Notes under the pieces: generated by a model
The model's database searches: none
What the model was told of the DNA's origin: nothing
What the model saw: the letters and a program-made list of their open reading frames with translations, nothing else
In this document: piece by piece, positions 6,841 through 14,460 of the stretch
Numbering within the stretch: position 1 is the first letter of the stretch
Layout of the letters: every line of letters begins with the position of its first letter
Source of the DNA: Clostridia bacterium
GTDB lineage: Bacteria > Bacillota > Clostridia > Christensenellales > Borkfalkiaceae
DNA length: 17,009 bases
Reading direction: 5' to 3'
Assembly (NCBI GenBank): GCA_900767815.1
Contig: CAAGAM010000225.1
Location: 1-17,009, forward strand
Position numbers and translations under genes: made by a program

Positions 6841-7950
6841 ATGGAAAAAATAAAAATAAAAATAGGCGAAAGTTTCAAAACGGCTTTTTCAAACGACGCA
6901 GGCGTATTTCAGGACGGCACAGTGCCGCTTTACAGAGACGTTGACGGAAAATTATGGGGAATGAGCGGACATTCGCACATGGGGCATATAGGAATGTTCT
7001 GCGGAACGAATCTGAAAGACATGAAATACATGTATGAAGCGAAGACATCCTTTGAAATCGGCGACGCAGGCTCGGCTTTTGCGGGGGTAAAATACCCCGA
7101 AGGAGTGTTGTCGCGCGGGAGCATATGGCCTTTCGGACTGTACGTCTGCCCCGAAACGCATAGATTTTTTTGCTATTTTCACAACGAAACGGGGTGGAAC
7201 GGTAAAGGCACGGCATACGACGCGTTGGGGCTTTGCAGGCAGCCGAGGTTCGATTCCGATTTCAGACACGTGGGAATGATGCATTCGGACGACGAGGGCA
7301 GAAGCTGGAAATTCGACAGATGGGTGCTTACGGGCGAAGCGGTATGTTTTACGGAAAAATTCGTTCCCGAAGACATAAACGCGAAAGGGCAGAGCGGAGA
7401 CGTGATAAATCTCGGCAGCGGAGATTTTTCATGCTTCGTCGATAAGGAGTTTTTATATTTGTTTTATAACGTGATAACCGTAGATATAAAAAAGGGCGAG
7501 TGGCTTTCATGCGACGTATGCGTTGCGAGAACGAGACTGAGAAAAGACGGCGTTATGGGCGACTTCGTGAAGTATTACAACGGAAGCTTTTCCGAAGCGG
7601 GAAATCTCGGCAAAGAAAGCGTGGTCGTGAAAAACGGCTGGCACCCGAGAGTAGCGTTCGATAAAACGAATAATCGATACCTTATGTGTTACAATCTGTT
7701 CGATAAAACGATAGCCGAAAAATTCGGACTGACGGAGCGCATGGTCGTTGCTGCGGGGAAAAGCCTCACCGAATGGGACGAACCGTCGCCGCTGCCTGAC
7801 AAAACGGGAAACTTTTTCGGCAATCATTATAATGCCTTAGTGTCAGCAGGCAGCGTCGGGCAACCCTGCGAGTGCGGCGAAAAAATCATCATAATGACAG
7901 GGCATAACGGAACCGACGTGACAGGGTACGACGCGGAGATAGTCGGCTGA
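6841..7950 (+). CDS. Beta-propeller protein with an Asp box, putative glycosidase
   Basis: A 369-aa protein starting 2 bp after the glycosidase stop, so translationally coupled. It reads as a beta-propeller: repeated short strands ending in aromatic-rich turns, and one clear sialidase-type Asp box, SDDEGRSW (149-156). Similar folds occur in GH33/GH93 sialidase-like enzymes and in GH43/GH32. Candidate polar active-site features are GHSHMGH (43-49) and HPR (near 268), but I cannot assign catalytic residues. There is no signal peptide, so it should act in the cytoplasm beside the GH106-like enzyme on the same imported oligosaccharide. The family cannot be fixed by eye; a non-catalytic sugar-binding propeller is the alternative. 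Confidence 0.7.
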   Translation: MEKIKIKIGESFKTAFSNDAGVFQDGTVPLYRDVDGKLWGMSGHSHMGHIGMFCGTNLKDMKYMYEAKTSFEIGDAGSAFAGVKYPEGVLSRGSIWPFGLYVCPETHRFFCYFHNETGWNGKGTAYDALGLCRQPRFDSDFRHVGMMHSDDEGRSWKFDRWVLTGEAVCFTEKFVPEDINAKGQSGDVINLGSGDFSCFVDKEFLYLFYNVITVDIKKGEWLSCDVCVARTRLRKDGVMGDFVKYYNGSFSEAGNLGKESVVVKNGWHPRVAFDKTNNRYLMCYNLFDKTIAEKFGLTERMVVAAGKSLTEWDEPSPLPDKTGNFFGNHYNALVSAGSVGQPCECGEKIIIMTGHNGTDVTGYDAEIVG

Positions 7951-7954
7951 AAAA

Positions 7955-8824
7955 ATGGGTTATTTATATACTTGCCTCGCAACGCTTAATTACGGTTGCG
8001 GAAATATTGTTTGCGAGGTATACAACAGAAAAGTAAAAAAGGTGAATTCCTTTTGCTATACGATGATGCTTTCATTCGTTGTGGCGTTGTTTTATCTGTG
8101 TTACGGAAAGTTCCGTTTTACTTTCGACAAAACGACGACGATATTCGGCGGGTTGTACGCCGTATGTTACTGCGTATGTACCGTCGCGCTGTTAAAGGCT
8201 TTGAAAATCGGATACGTTTCGCTCACATCGCTTATATTTTCCTATTCTTTGATACTTCCCGCGCTGTTCGGGATTTTCGCTTATTCAACCAGCCCGTCCG
8301 TCGCGTTTTATTTCGGATTGGCGTTGTTTGCCGTTTCGCTCTTCTTTCTCGGCAAAAAGAAAACGTCAGAAGAGAAAAAGAGTTTTTCCGTAAAATGGCT
8401 GATTTACGTTCTTGCGGCTTTTTTTGCGAACGGCGGCTGTTCGATATTGCAAACGCATCAGCAAAGGCTCTGTAACGGGAATTATAAGAGTGAATTCATG
8501 CTGATGGCGATGATTATTGTTTTTGTCTTTTGTTTGATAATCACGCTCGTCGGCGTAAAGAAAAACAAAGACGAAATAGCGACGAACGTAACGAAAGGCT
8601 GGTATGCGGCGATAGGTTACGGAGTTATCAACGCCCTTCTGAATTTGTTCGTTATGCTGGCCGTTGCGTATTTATCTCCGGGCGTAGTGTTTCCCGTAAT
8701 CTGCGGAGGAGGGTTGATTCTTACCCTGCTTTTGTCCGTGGCGATTTTCAAAGAAAAATTGAACAGTTATCGGATAATCGGTTTTGTCATCGGAGTTATT
8801 TCGATCGTCCTGATGAACGTATAA
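7955..8824 (+). CDS. DMT-superfamily (EamA-type) transporter
   Basis: A 289-aa very hydrophobic protein with about ten membrane segments in two halves, the standard EamA layout. A short basic loop (KKKTSEEKKSF, ~133-143) divides the halves, and the C-terminal half ends with FKEKLNSYRIIGFVIGVISIVLM, whose sequence after the pivot EKL is a classic EamA ending. It starts 4 bp after the propeller gene and closes the enzyme operon. The DMT superfamily includes the rhamnose carrier RhaT, so uptake or export of a released monosaccharide is plausible, but this is inference from context. Its ribosome site is weak, suggesting translation coupled to the gene before. Confidence 0.85.
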   Translation: MGYLYTCLATLNYGCGNIVCEVYNRKVKKVNSFCYTMMLSFVVALFYLCYGKFRFTFDKTTTIFGGLYAVCYCVCTVALLKALKIGYVSLTSLIFSYSLILPALFGIFAYSTSPSVAFYFGLALFAVSLFFLGKKKTSEEKKSFSVKWLIYVLAAFFANGGCSILQTHQQRLCNGNYKSEFMLMAMIIVFVFCLIITLVGVKKNKDEIATNVTKGWYAAIGYGVINALLNLFVMLAVAYLSPGVVFPVICGGGLILTLLLSVAIFKEKLNSYRIIGFVIGVISIVLMNV

Positions 8825-8830
8825 AAGCGC

Positions 8831-8871
8831 TCGGAATATTAAATATCGTTATTCCGACGGAAAACGTCGGA
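8831..8871 (+). other. Overlapping hairpins after the enzyme operon
   Basis: TCGGAATA (8831-8838) can pair with TATTCCGA (8850-8857), and TCCGACG (8853-8859) can pair with CGTCGGA (8865-8871); the two cannot form together. No T-tract follows either, so this is not a normal intrinsic terminator. It may be a 3'-end structure of the operon mRNA. Confidence 0.35.
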
Positions 8872-8942
8872 GTGATCCGCCGGTTTCGGTAATCCCGATA
8901 AGTTTCTCATCCGAACATGCGTATCCGACAGGAATATATATC

Positions 8943-9051
8943 ATGAGTTTATATCATTTGTTTTTAAAAGGTAACCAAAAAAACAAATAAAGAGAATATT
9001 AAAACAAAATACAGATATTGAAATCGTCTTTCATATATGATAGAATATAAT
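8943..9051 (+). promoter_or_regulatory. Regulatory module copy B: AraC-type direct repeats plus promoter of the transport operon
   Basis: Second copy of the module at 3528-3636. AAAACAAA sites at 8980-8987 and 9001-9008 are again 21 bp apart, followed at the same distance by TTGAAA (9018-9023), a 17-bp spacer and TAGAAT (9041-9046) with a TGn extended -10. Here the leader is short: transcription should start near 9053 and the ATG is at 9083. The part matching the araC promoter has decayed (the equivalent of TTGACT is lost), as expected because no divergent gene is present. Confidence 0.75.
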
Positions 9052-9082
9052 CAACAAAGAATTCATAAAGGAAGGAATTTGT

Positions 9083-11125
9083 ATGGAAAACAAAAAAATC
9101 AAAAACTTTTTTATGTGCCTTTTGTGCTTTGTCTTCGCGAGTTTTTGCGTTGCCGCGGTTGCTGCCGTAAACGTTGAAAACGCGAGAGCGGAAGGGGCAG
9201 CGACAACCGAAAACATTAAAGAATACACCGTGGGAGCGGTTTCGGTGCATCATCTCTCGACGAACGGCAAAGTGTATGCGATGTTTGTCGACGAAGAAGG
9301 GAACGACTGCGATCTGGGGTATAATAGTTGGGTACCGGTTGACGAATATACCGAAAAATTCGAAGAGTATCTGACGATAAACGGTAAAAAGATGTCCGAA
9401 ATCGGAGATGCGTTTATTCAGGGTATGGATATATCCAACGCTCTTTTCATCGGCGGATTTTATCTCCCCGACGGCGGAAGCATCGTTATACCGAAAGGCG
9501 CGGTTTTTCAGAACGCTTCGGTAAAACTCGTTTTCGACAGAACGTATAAGATTATTTGGGACGAAGACAACGGACAGTATACCGTGGAGGCGGAAGAAAA
9601 AGAAATAACTTTCCCCGATTATCCGATGGAGAAGGGTATGCTTTCGGATTTTACGAAAAGCTCCGTCGCAAGGCTTGCCGGACAGAATTACATAGACGCC
9701 GTACCCGATAAAGAAGGTTGGAATACGAACTATCATTCTTATTTTACGGGCGGTTTCACAACCGAAGAGGAAGCGCCCGAAGGCTCGACAAACGGCGGCT
9801 ATAAGTTTGCCTGGAACACCGTTACGGGTCTGCTTTATCCGTCGATCATGTTTACTTTCAGAAACGACGTTCCCTTTGCGAGCGACGACGAAATGGTTTT
9901 CAGAATTTATTTCTCCGAAACCGTTGATAAGTCGTTCAATTTCTGGATAACTTCTTCGACGAATCCGAGAGTGTGGGAAGCCGAAAACATGGTGAGCGGA
10001 GTCACGTTGACGATGGGCGGATGGAATGAAATCCGCGTTCCCGTCGGCGATTATCTCGGCAGAGACGGCAAAATCGCTCCGATAGCTTTCACGCTTGAGT
10101 ACAATCAGAGTTTCGGACCGAACGAGGACGTTCCCGGCGGATATATCTTTTTCGATACGGTAAAGCTTAGAGAAAGCGTGAAAGTCGTAGACGAAAATTA
10201 TAAAATATACGATATAAGCGAAATAATCCCTTTAAGCGGAGAGAAAACTTACAGCGGCGAGCTCGATTCGTACAGCGATACTTTTGATTATAATAAAGAT
10301 TGCAATATCGCGTTTGCGAGAACCGACAAAACCTTTACCGGCATGAAAGTCAAAGTTAAGGTAAGCGATTTAAGCAGATTCTCTTTCTATTTCGTGCTTA
10401 ACGGAACCAACAAATATTTCATTGACGGAGGCGTGTTCTTCTGGTTCAACAACGATTCCGTTCTGATAGGAACCGCGACCAAGACATACGTCAGCGAACC
10501 TTTGCCGGAAAGTATCCGCGCAAACGAAGAGTTTACCGCGGAAATGACTTGCGCTCCGTATTACGTTGACGGAATAAAGGCGGGTAATTACGTCGCTCTT
10601 AAAATCGGCGGAACCGAAATCGGAAAGGGTTGCTTTGTTTCTAACGCAAGTTGCAACTTCGGCAGTTGGACGGGTTTATATCTTCATAATACGATGAAAG
10701 GCGTAAACGTGACGGTTGCTCCCGTAACGCAGGCGGCAGAACCCGCTATTTCGCTCGCTCTTTCGACGAGCCTTAACGCGACGAGCATCGCAGTTGGCGA
10801 AAGTCTCGGAACCAAGGTTAAAGTAACGGGTAAACTCTATAAGGCGGACGATATAAAATACGTTATCGTATCCGGCGGCGAATATGCGGAAATCGACGCC
10901 GACGGGTATATAACGGGCAAAGCGGACGGAAAAGTAGTCGTGAAAGCGGTTGCGACGAACGATTTCGGAACGTTTTCGAGCAACGAAATCGAAATAACGG
11001 TCGGCAAGGGCGAAGCGCCGAAGAAGAAAAAAGGTTGCGGCTCGTCGGTGGAATCGGGTATTTTCGCTATTCTCGGATTGGCGGGGTTAGCGACGATCAT
11101 GATAAAAAAACGTAAAGGAGAGTAA
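9083..11125 (+). CDS. Secreted surface protein with Ig-like domain and C-terminal Cys-TM-basic anchor
   Basis: A 680-aa protein with an excellent ribosome site (AAGGAAGGA, 6 bases before ATG). Residues 1-36 are a signal peptide (KKIKNFF, hydrophobic core, NARAEGA). The middle (~170-370 and ~375-550) is beta-rich and aromatic, like carbohydrate-binding sandwiches, with WNEIRVPVGDYL as a typical CBM-like strand-turn. Residues ~555-642 form a bacterial Ig-like (BIG2-type) domain: SIAVGESLGTKVKVTG, then YAEIDADGYITGKADGKVVV. The end is tripartite: KKKK, GCGSS (651-655), a hydrophobic helix (~659-674) and KKRKGE. That layout resembles sorting signals but is not LPXTG. It leads the transport operon and probably binds the target glycan at the cell surface. 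No catalytic motif seen. Confidence 0.8.
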   Translation: MENKKIKNFFMCLLCFVFASFCVAAVAAVNVENARAEGAATTENIKEYTVGAVSVHHLSTNGKVYAMFVDEEGNDCDLGYNSWVPVDEYTEKFEEYLTINGKKMSEIGDAFIQGMDISNALFIGGFYLPDGGSIVIPKGAVFQNASVKLVFDRTYKIIWDEDNGQYTVEAEEKEITFPDYPMEKGMLSDFTKSSVARLAGQNYIDAVPDKEGWNTNYHSYFTGGFTTEEEAPEGSTNGGYKFAWNTVTGLLYPSIMFTFRNDVPFASDDEMVFRIYFSETVDKSFNFWITSSTNPRVWEAENMVSGVTLTMGGWNEIRVPVGDYLGRDGKIAPIAFTLEYNQSFGPNEDVPGGYIFFDTVKLRESVKVVDENYKIYDISEIIPLSGEKTYSGELDSYSDTFDYNKDCNIAFARTDKTFTGMKVKVKVSDLSRFSFYFVLNGTNKYFIDGGVFFWFNNDSVLIGTATKTYVSEPLPESIRANEEFTAEMTCAPYYVDGIKAGNYVALKIGGTEIGKGCFVSNASCNFGSWTGLYLHNTMKGVNVTVAPVTQAAEPAISLALSTSLNATSIAVGESLGTKVKVTGKLYKADDIKYVIVSGGEYAEIDADGYITGKADGKVVVKAVATNDFGTFSSNEIEITVGKGEAPKKKKGCGSSVESGIFAILGLAGLATIMIKKRKGE

Positions 11126-11133
11126 ATAACGAT

Positions 11134-12591
11134 ATGAAAAAAATAATAACCGCAATCATAGCGGGTATAATGGCATTCGCTTGCGTATTTTCGATGACGG
11201 CATGCGGCAACAATAACGGTGGCGACAGTACGTCGGTTAACGTCGATAAAGACGCGATGAAAAAGGCTTACGGCGACTGGACGGGCAAAACCCTTGAGGT
11301 TTACGCGCTTGACAAGGGAATCGGAACCGACTGGGTCAAAGATGCGGTGAGAAAGTTCAATGCGGGTACGGGCGCGAAAATAACCTCGAAAGCCGACGAA
11401 ACTTTAAACGAGTCGTTGTCGGTGCTTCTCGACGCGAGAAGCGGCGCGGACGTGTATTTCAGTTTTGCTTCTCAGCTTCAATGGGTTCAATGGGCTAAGC
11501 AGGGTAAAATTCTCAGCCTTGACGACATCGGATTCAACTATAAGGAAGCTACGGAAAAAGTGGGAATAATCGACGGCGTAAGGTACACCATGCCTTATAC
11601 TTTTGCACCGACGGGAATTATTTATAACCAGAATTATATAAACGAGATACCGTCTAACGGCGAGTTCGTAACGGGAACGTTCCCCGCCACATGGCAAGGA
11701 CTTCTCGATATGTGCGATTCCGTGAACGAAAAATGGAATAAAACCGCATTGGGGCAGAAAGTCGTTCCTATGAGTTACGGCGGATCCGTCGGCGATATAA
11801 AGGGCTTCTTTTACGGCGTCTGGGCGCAGATAGATCCTGTAGGTTTTAAAAATTATTGGGAACAGACAACCACTTCCGTTGCGGGAGAAAGCAATAAAAA
11901 TCTCCTCGTAAACGACGGCGTTATAAAAGCGGTGGACAGCGTTGCGAAACTTCTCAACGCTAAAAAGAACGAGCAGGGCAATTACTATCCGTCGAACGCT
12001 TTTGCCGATTCCACGAGCCACTCGAATCTTATCGCGGAGCAAAAATTCCTGAACGGTTTGTCCGTGTTTACCCTTTCGGCTTCCTGGTTCGAAACCGAAA
12101 TGAAAGAGCATATAGAAGATGGCGGGTACGACTTTTATCGTTTCGCGCCAACGCCCAAAGTTAACGTTGACAATCCGACGGCCGTATACGTGAATTCTCC
12201 CGCAGAGTTTTTCATGATTGCCGCAAACGGTAAGAATAAAAACCCGCAACTTGCGAAAGCATTCCTTAAATATATGGCTTCCGAAGAGAGATGTCAGGTA
12301 TTCCATTCCATCACGGGAACGCCCGCCGCGTTGCAGTACAGAGTAAACACGTCGTCTTTGTCGAGATTCGCAAAAGAGGTCGTGGAGGCAACCGAAGGCG
12401 CGACTCTGGCAATTGCCGCATCCGATCAGATAGCTTCGCTTACGGGAGCGATCAATCTCGACGCGAATACCGTTTTCAAGACGATCGCCACGACGGAATA
12501 TACTCCGACTCTCGCGAGAACGATGGTTGAAAGCATGTACAAAAAACAGGTTGAAAGCTGGAACGATTATATGAAATCGTTCAACGAATAA
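11134..12591 (+). CDS. Extracellular solute-binding lipoprotein of a CUT1 sugar ABC transporter
   Basis: A 485-aa family 1 solute-binding protein. The N-terminus is a lipoprotein signal with lipobox SMTAC, the lipidated Cys being residue 24, followed by a flexible NNNGGDS stretch. The body has the usual traits: TLEVYALDKGIGTDWVKDAV near the start, DVYFSFASQLQWVQWAKQGK, and an interior hinge region YTMPYTFAPTGIIYNQNYI. AGGAG lies 13 bases before the ATG. It sits directly before two permease genes, so it is the substrate receptor of that importer. The ligand is likely an oligosaccharide released from the glycan this locus handles; sequence alone does not identify it. Confidence 0.93.
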   Translation: MKKIITAIIAGIMAFACVFSMTACGNNNGGDSTSVNVDKDAMKKAYGDWTGKTLEVYALDKGIGTDWVKDAVRKFNAGTGAKITSKADETLNESLSVLLDARSGADVYFSFASQLQWVQWAKQGKILSLDDIGFNYKEATEKVGIIDGVRYTMPYTFAPTGIIYNQNYINEIPSNGEFVTGTFPATWQGLLDMCDSVNEKWNKTALGQKVVPMSYGGSVGDIKGFFYGVWAQIDPVGFKNYWEQTTTSVAGESNKNLLVNDGVIKAVDSVAKLLNAKKNEQGNYYPSNAFADSTSHSNLIAEQKFLNGLSVFTLSASWFETEMKEHIEDGGYDFYRFAPTPKVNVDNPTAVYVNSPAEFFMIAANGKNKNPQLAKAFLKYMASEERCQVFHSITGTPAALQYRVNTSSLSRFAKEVVEATEGATLAIAASDQIASLTGAINLDANTVFKTIATTEYTPTLARTMVESMYKKQVESWNDYMKSFNE

Positions 12592-12605
12592 AGTTAAGGG
12601 CAATT

Positions 12606-13580
12606 ATGAATAATAATGTAAAAACCAAACAAAACGCCGGAATATCCGTAAAAACGAAAAAGATGATTTTCGTATACGGATTTCTGGCGTGGCCGATATT
12701 GCATTTCCTTGTGTTCTGGTTCGGCATGAACGTCGGTACGTTTGTGGATTCTTTTTTCGAATACAATTTATCCGGGCAACGCAGCTTCGTGGGGTTCGAA
12801 AATTACGTTACGGCATTCAAAATATTTATAGGGCAGAAGGAGAACGGGGTAGTAAACCATTACGCGCTTTTAAACTCGTTGTCTTTAATTCCGTTATCTC
12901 TTATCATAAATCTGCCGTTAACGCTTATATTCGCTTACGCGATATACAAAAAAGTGTTGTTATACAGATTTTACAGAATAGTTCTGTTTCTGCCCGCGGT
13001 AATTTCCGTCGTGGTTCTGTGTCTCGTTTATCGTTCCGCGCTCGATAATTCGTCGGGAATAATAATTCAGTTTTTAAGGCTTATCGGGCTTGGAGGAGAC
13101 GGAAGTCAGTCGAACACGGGTATAGTTCCCGTCGGCGGTTTTCTCGGCAACGACAAAACGGTGTGGGGAACGATTCTCGTTTTCAGCGTGTGGACAGGCG
13201 TAAACGGAAACCTCGTGTACTTCAGTTCCGCCATGGCGAGACTTCCGCAAAGCGTATTCGAAAGCGCGGAAATTGACGGAGCAACTCAGTTAAGACAGTT
13301 CGGCAGTATATGTATACCGCTTATATGGCCTACGATTACGACTTTGTCCGTAACTCTCGTGGCGGGGGTGTTCGGCTGGATGATGCCGTCGCTTCTGCTC
13401 ACGGACGGGACTTCGGAGAGGGCGAGTACGCTCGGACTTCTGATAGCCGTTTCGGTTAAAAACGACTCGAAGAACACCGTGATAAACGCGATAGGCGTTC
13501 TGGTGGCGGTTTTCGGCTCGGCAATCATTCTTACTTTCCGTTATTTCATGAGCAAAATCACAGAGGAGGTGGAGTATTGA
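12606..13580 (+). CDS. CUT1 ABC transporter permease (MalF/UgpA type)
   Basis: A 324-aa integral membrane protein with about six membrane segments after a short basic N-terminus (KTKQNAGISVKTKK). The EAA loop that docks the ATPase is clear: ESAEIDGATQLRQFGSICIP (~218-237). It follows the binding protein by 14 bp with an AAGGG ribosome site, and overlaps the second permease at TGATG. Together the two permeases form the membrane channel of one sugar importer. As in many Bacillota CUT1 systems, no ATPase gene is in the operon, so a shared MsmX-like ATPase elsewhere is expected. Confidence 0.94.
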   Translation: MNNNVKTKQNAGISVKTKKMIFVYGFLAWPILHFLVFWFGMNVGTFVDSFFEYNLSGQRSFVGFENYVTAFKIFIGQKENGVVNHYALLNSLSLIPLSLIINLPLTLIFAYAIYKKVLLYRFYRIVLFLPAVISVVVLCLVYRSALDNSSGIIIQFLRLIGLGGDGSQSNTGIVPVGGFLGNDKTVWGTILVFSVWTGVNGNLVYFSSAMARLPQSVFESAEIDGATQLRQFGSICIPLIWPTITTLSVTLVAGVFGWMMPSLLLTDGTSERASTLGLLIAVSVKNDSKNTVINAIGVLVAVFGSAIILTFRYFMSKITEEVEY

Positions 13581-14437
13581 TGAAAATAAAATATTCTGCC
13601 GGAGACAAGGCTTTTCGTATCATATGTTTTATAATAATGGGCGTTTTCGCGCTTAGCTACATAATGATACTTATCTATATGATATTCGGCTCGTTCAGAA
13701 CGACTACGGCGTTTTCGCAAAAACCGTTTAACTTTTTCGATATTTCGCTCAACGCGATTAAACGAAACTATACAAAGGCGTTTACCTATAAAGTAGGCGG
13801 ACATACGCCAATGCCGAAGATGATTTTCAACTCGCTTATATATGTAGGCGGAATGGTCGTATTATCGGTTACAATCCCCGCGATTTCGGGTTATATTACG
13901 GCAAAGTACGATTTTAAAATCAAAAAACTCATAACGAGCATCGCTATAATCACTTTGGTCGTGCCTACGATAGGTTCGGTTACGATGACGTACAGATTGA
14001 TGGAAAGCTTGCATCTGCTCAATACGTTCCAGGGAGTGTTTCTTATGAGCGCGGGAGGCTTCGGATTCAGTTTCCTGCTGTTCAGAAATTTCTTTTCGGC
14101 AATCCCGTGGGAGTATGCCGAAGCGGCTTTTATCGACGGTGCGAGCGATTTCAGGGTGTTTATAACCATAATGTTCCCGCAAGCGACGTCGATACTGTTA
14201 TCCCTCGGCGTAATGAATTTCATAGGCTGCTGGAACGATTATTATACGCCGTACCTATTTTTGAACGATTATCCGACGGTCGCTTACGGCCTTGCCGCGA
14301 TAACGTCCAAATACGAGGCGAGCGTGCCTGTAGTTTTTGCCGCGCTTTCTTTTTCCACGATCGTTATGTTGGTCTTATATATGATGTTTTCGAAAACGAT
14401 TATGGAAAGCATGTCCGCGGGCGGACTCAAAGGATAA
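13580..14437 (+). CDS. CUT1 ABC transporter permease (MalG/UgpE type)
   Basis: A 285-aa membrane protein with about six membrane segments, typical of the second permease. The EAA loop reads EYAEAAFIDGASDFRVFITI (~177-196), then MFPQ. The ATG at 13580 overlaps the TGA of the first permease by one base; TTG at 13577 is an alternative start with slightly better spacing from AGGAGG (13564-13569). Stop-start overlap makes equal production of both permeases likely. Confidence 0.94.
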   Translation: MKIKYSAGDKAFRIICFIIMGVFALSYIMILIYMIFGSFRTTTAFSQKPFNFFDISLNAIKRNYTKAFTYKVGGHTPMPKMIFNSLIYVGGMVVLSVTIPAISGYITAKYDFKIKKLITSIAIITLVVPTIGSVTMTYRLMESLHLLNTFQGVFLMSAGGFGFSFLLFRNFFSAIPWEYAEAAFIDGASDFRVFITIMFPQATSILLSLGVMNFIGCWNDYYTPYLFLNDYPTVAYGLAAITSKYEASVPVVFAALSFSTIVMLVLYMMFSKTIMESMSAGGLKG

Positions 14438-14460
14438 ACTTCAATAAAAGGAAATAGAAA

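Noticed and set aside
8999..9736. 245-aa minus-strand protein opposite the surface protein
   Set aside because: Lies antisense to a signal-peptide gene with good ribosome site; Phe/Arg-rich content typical of an antisense shadow.
11404..12603. 399-aa minus-strand protein opposite the solute-binding protein
   Set aside because: Antisense shadow of a clearly recognised solute-binding protein; no ribosome site or family resemblance.
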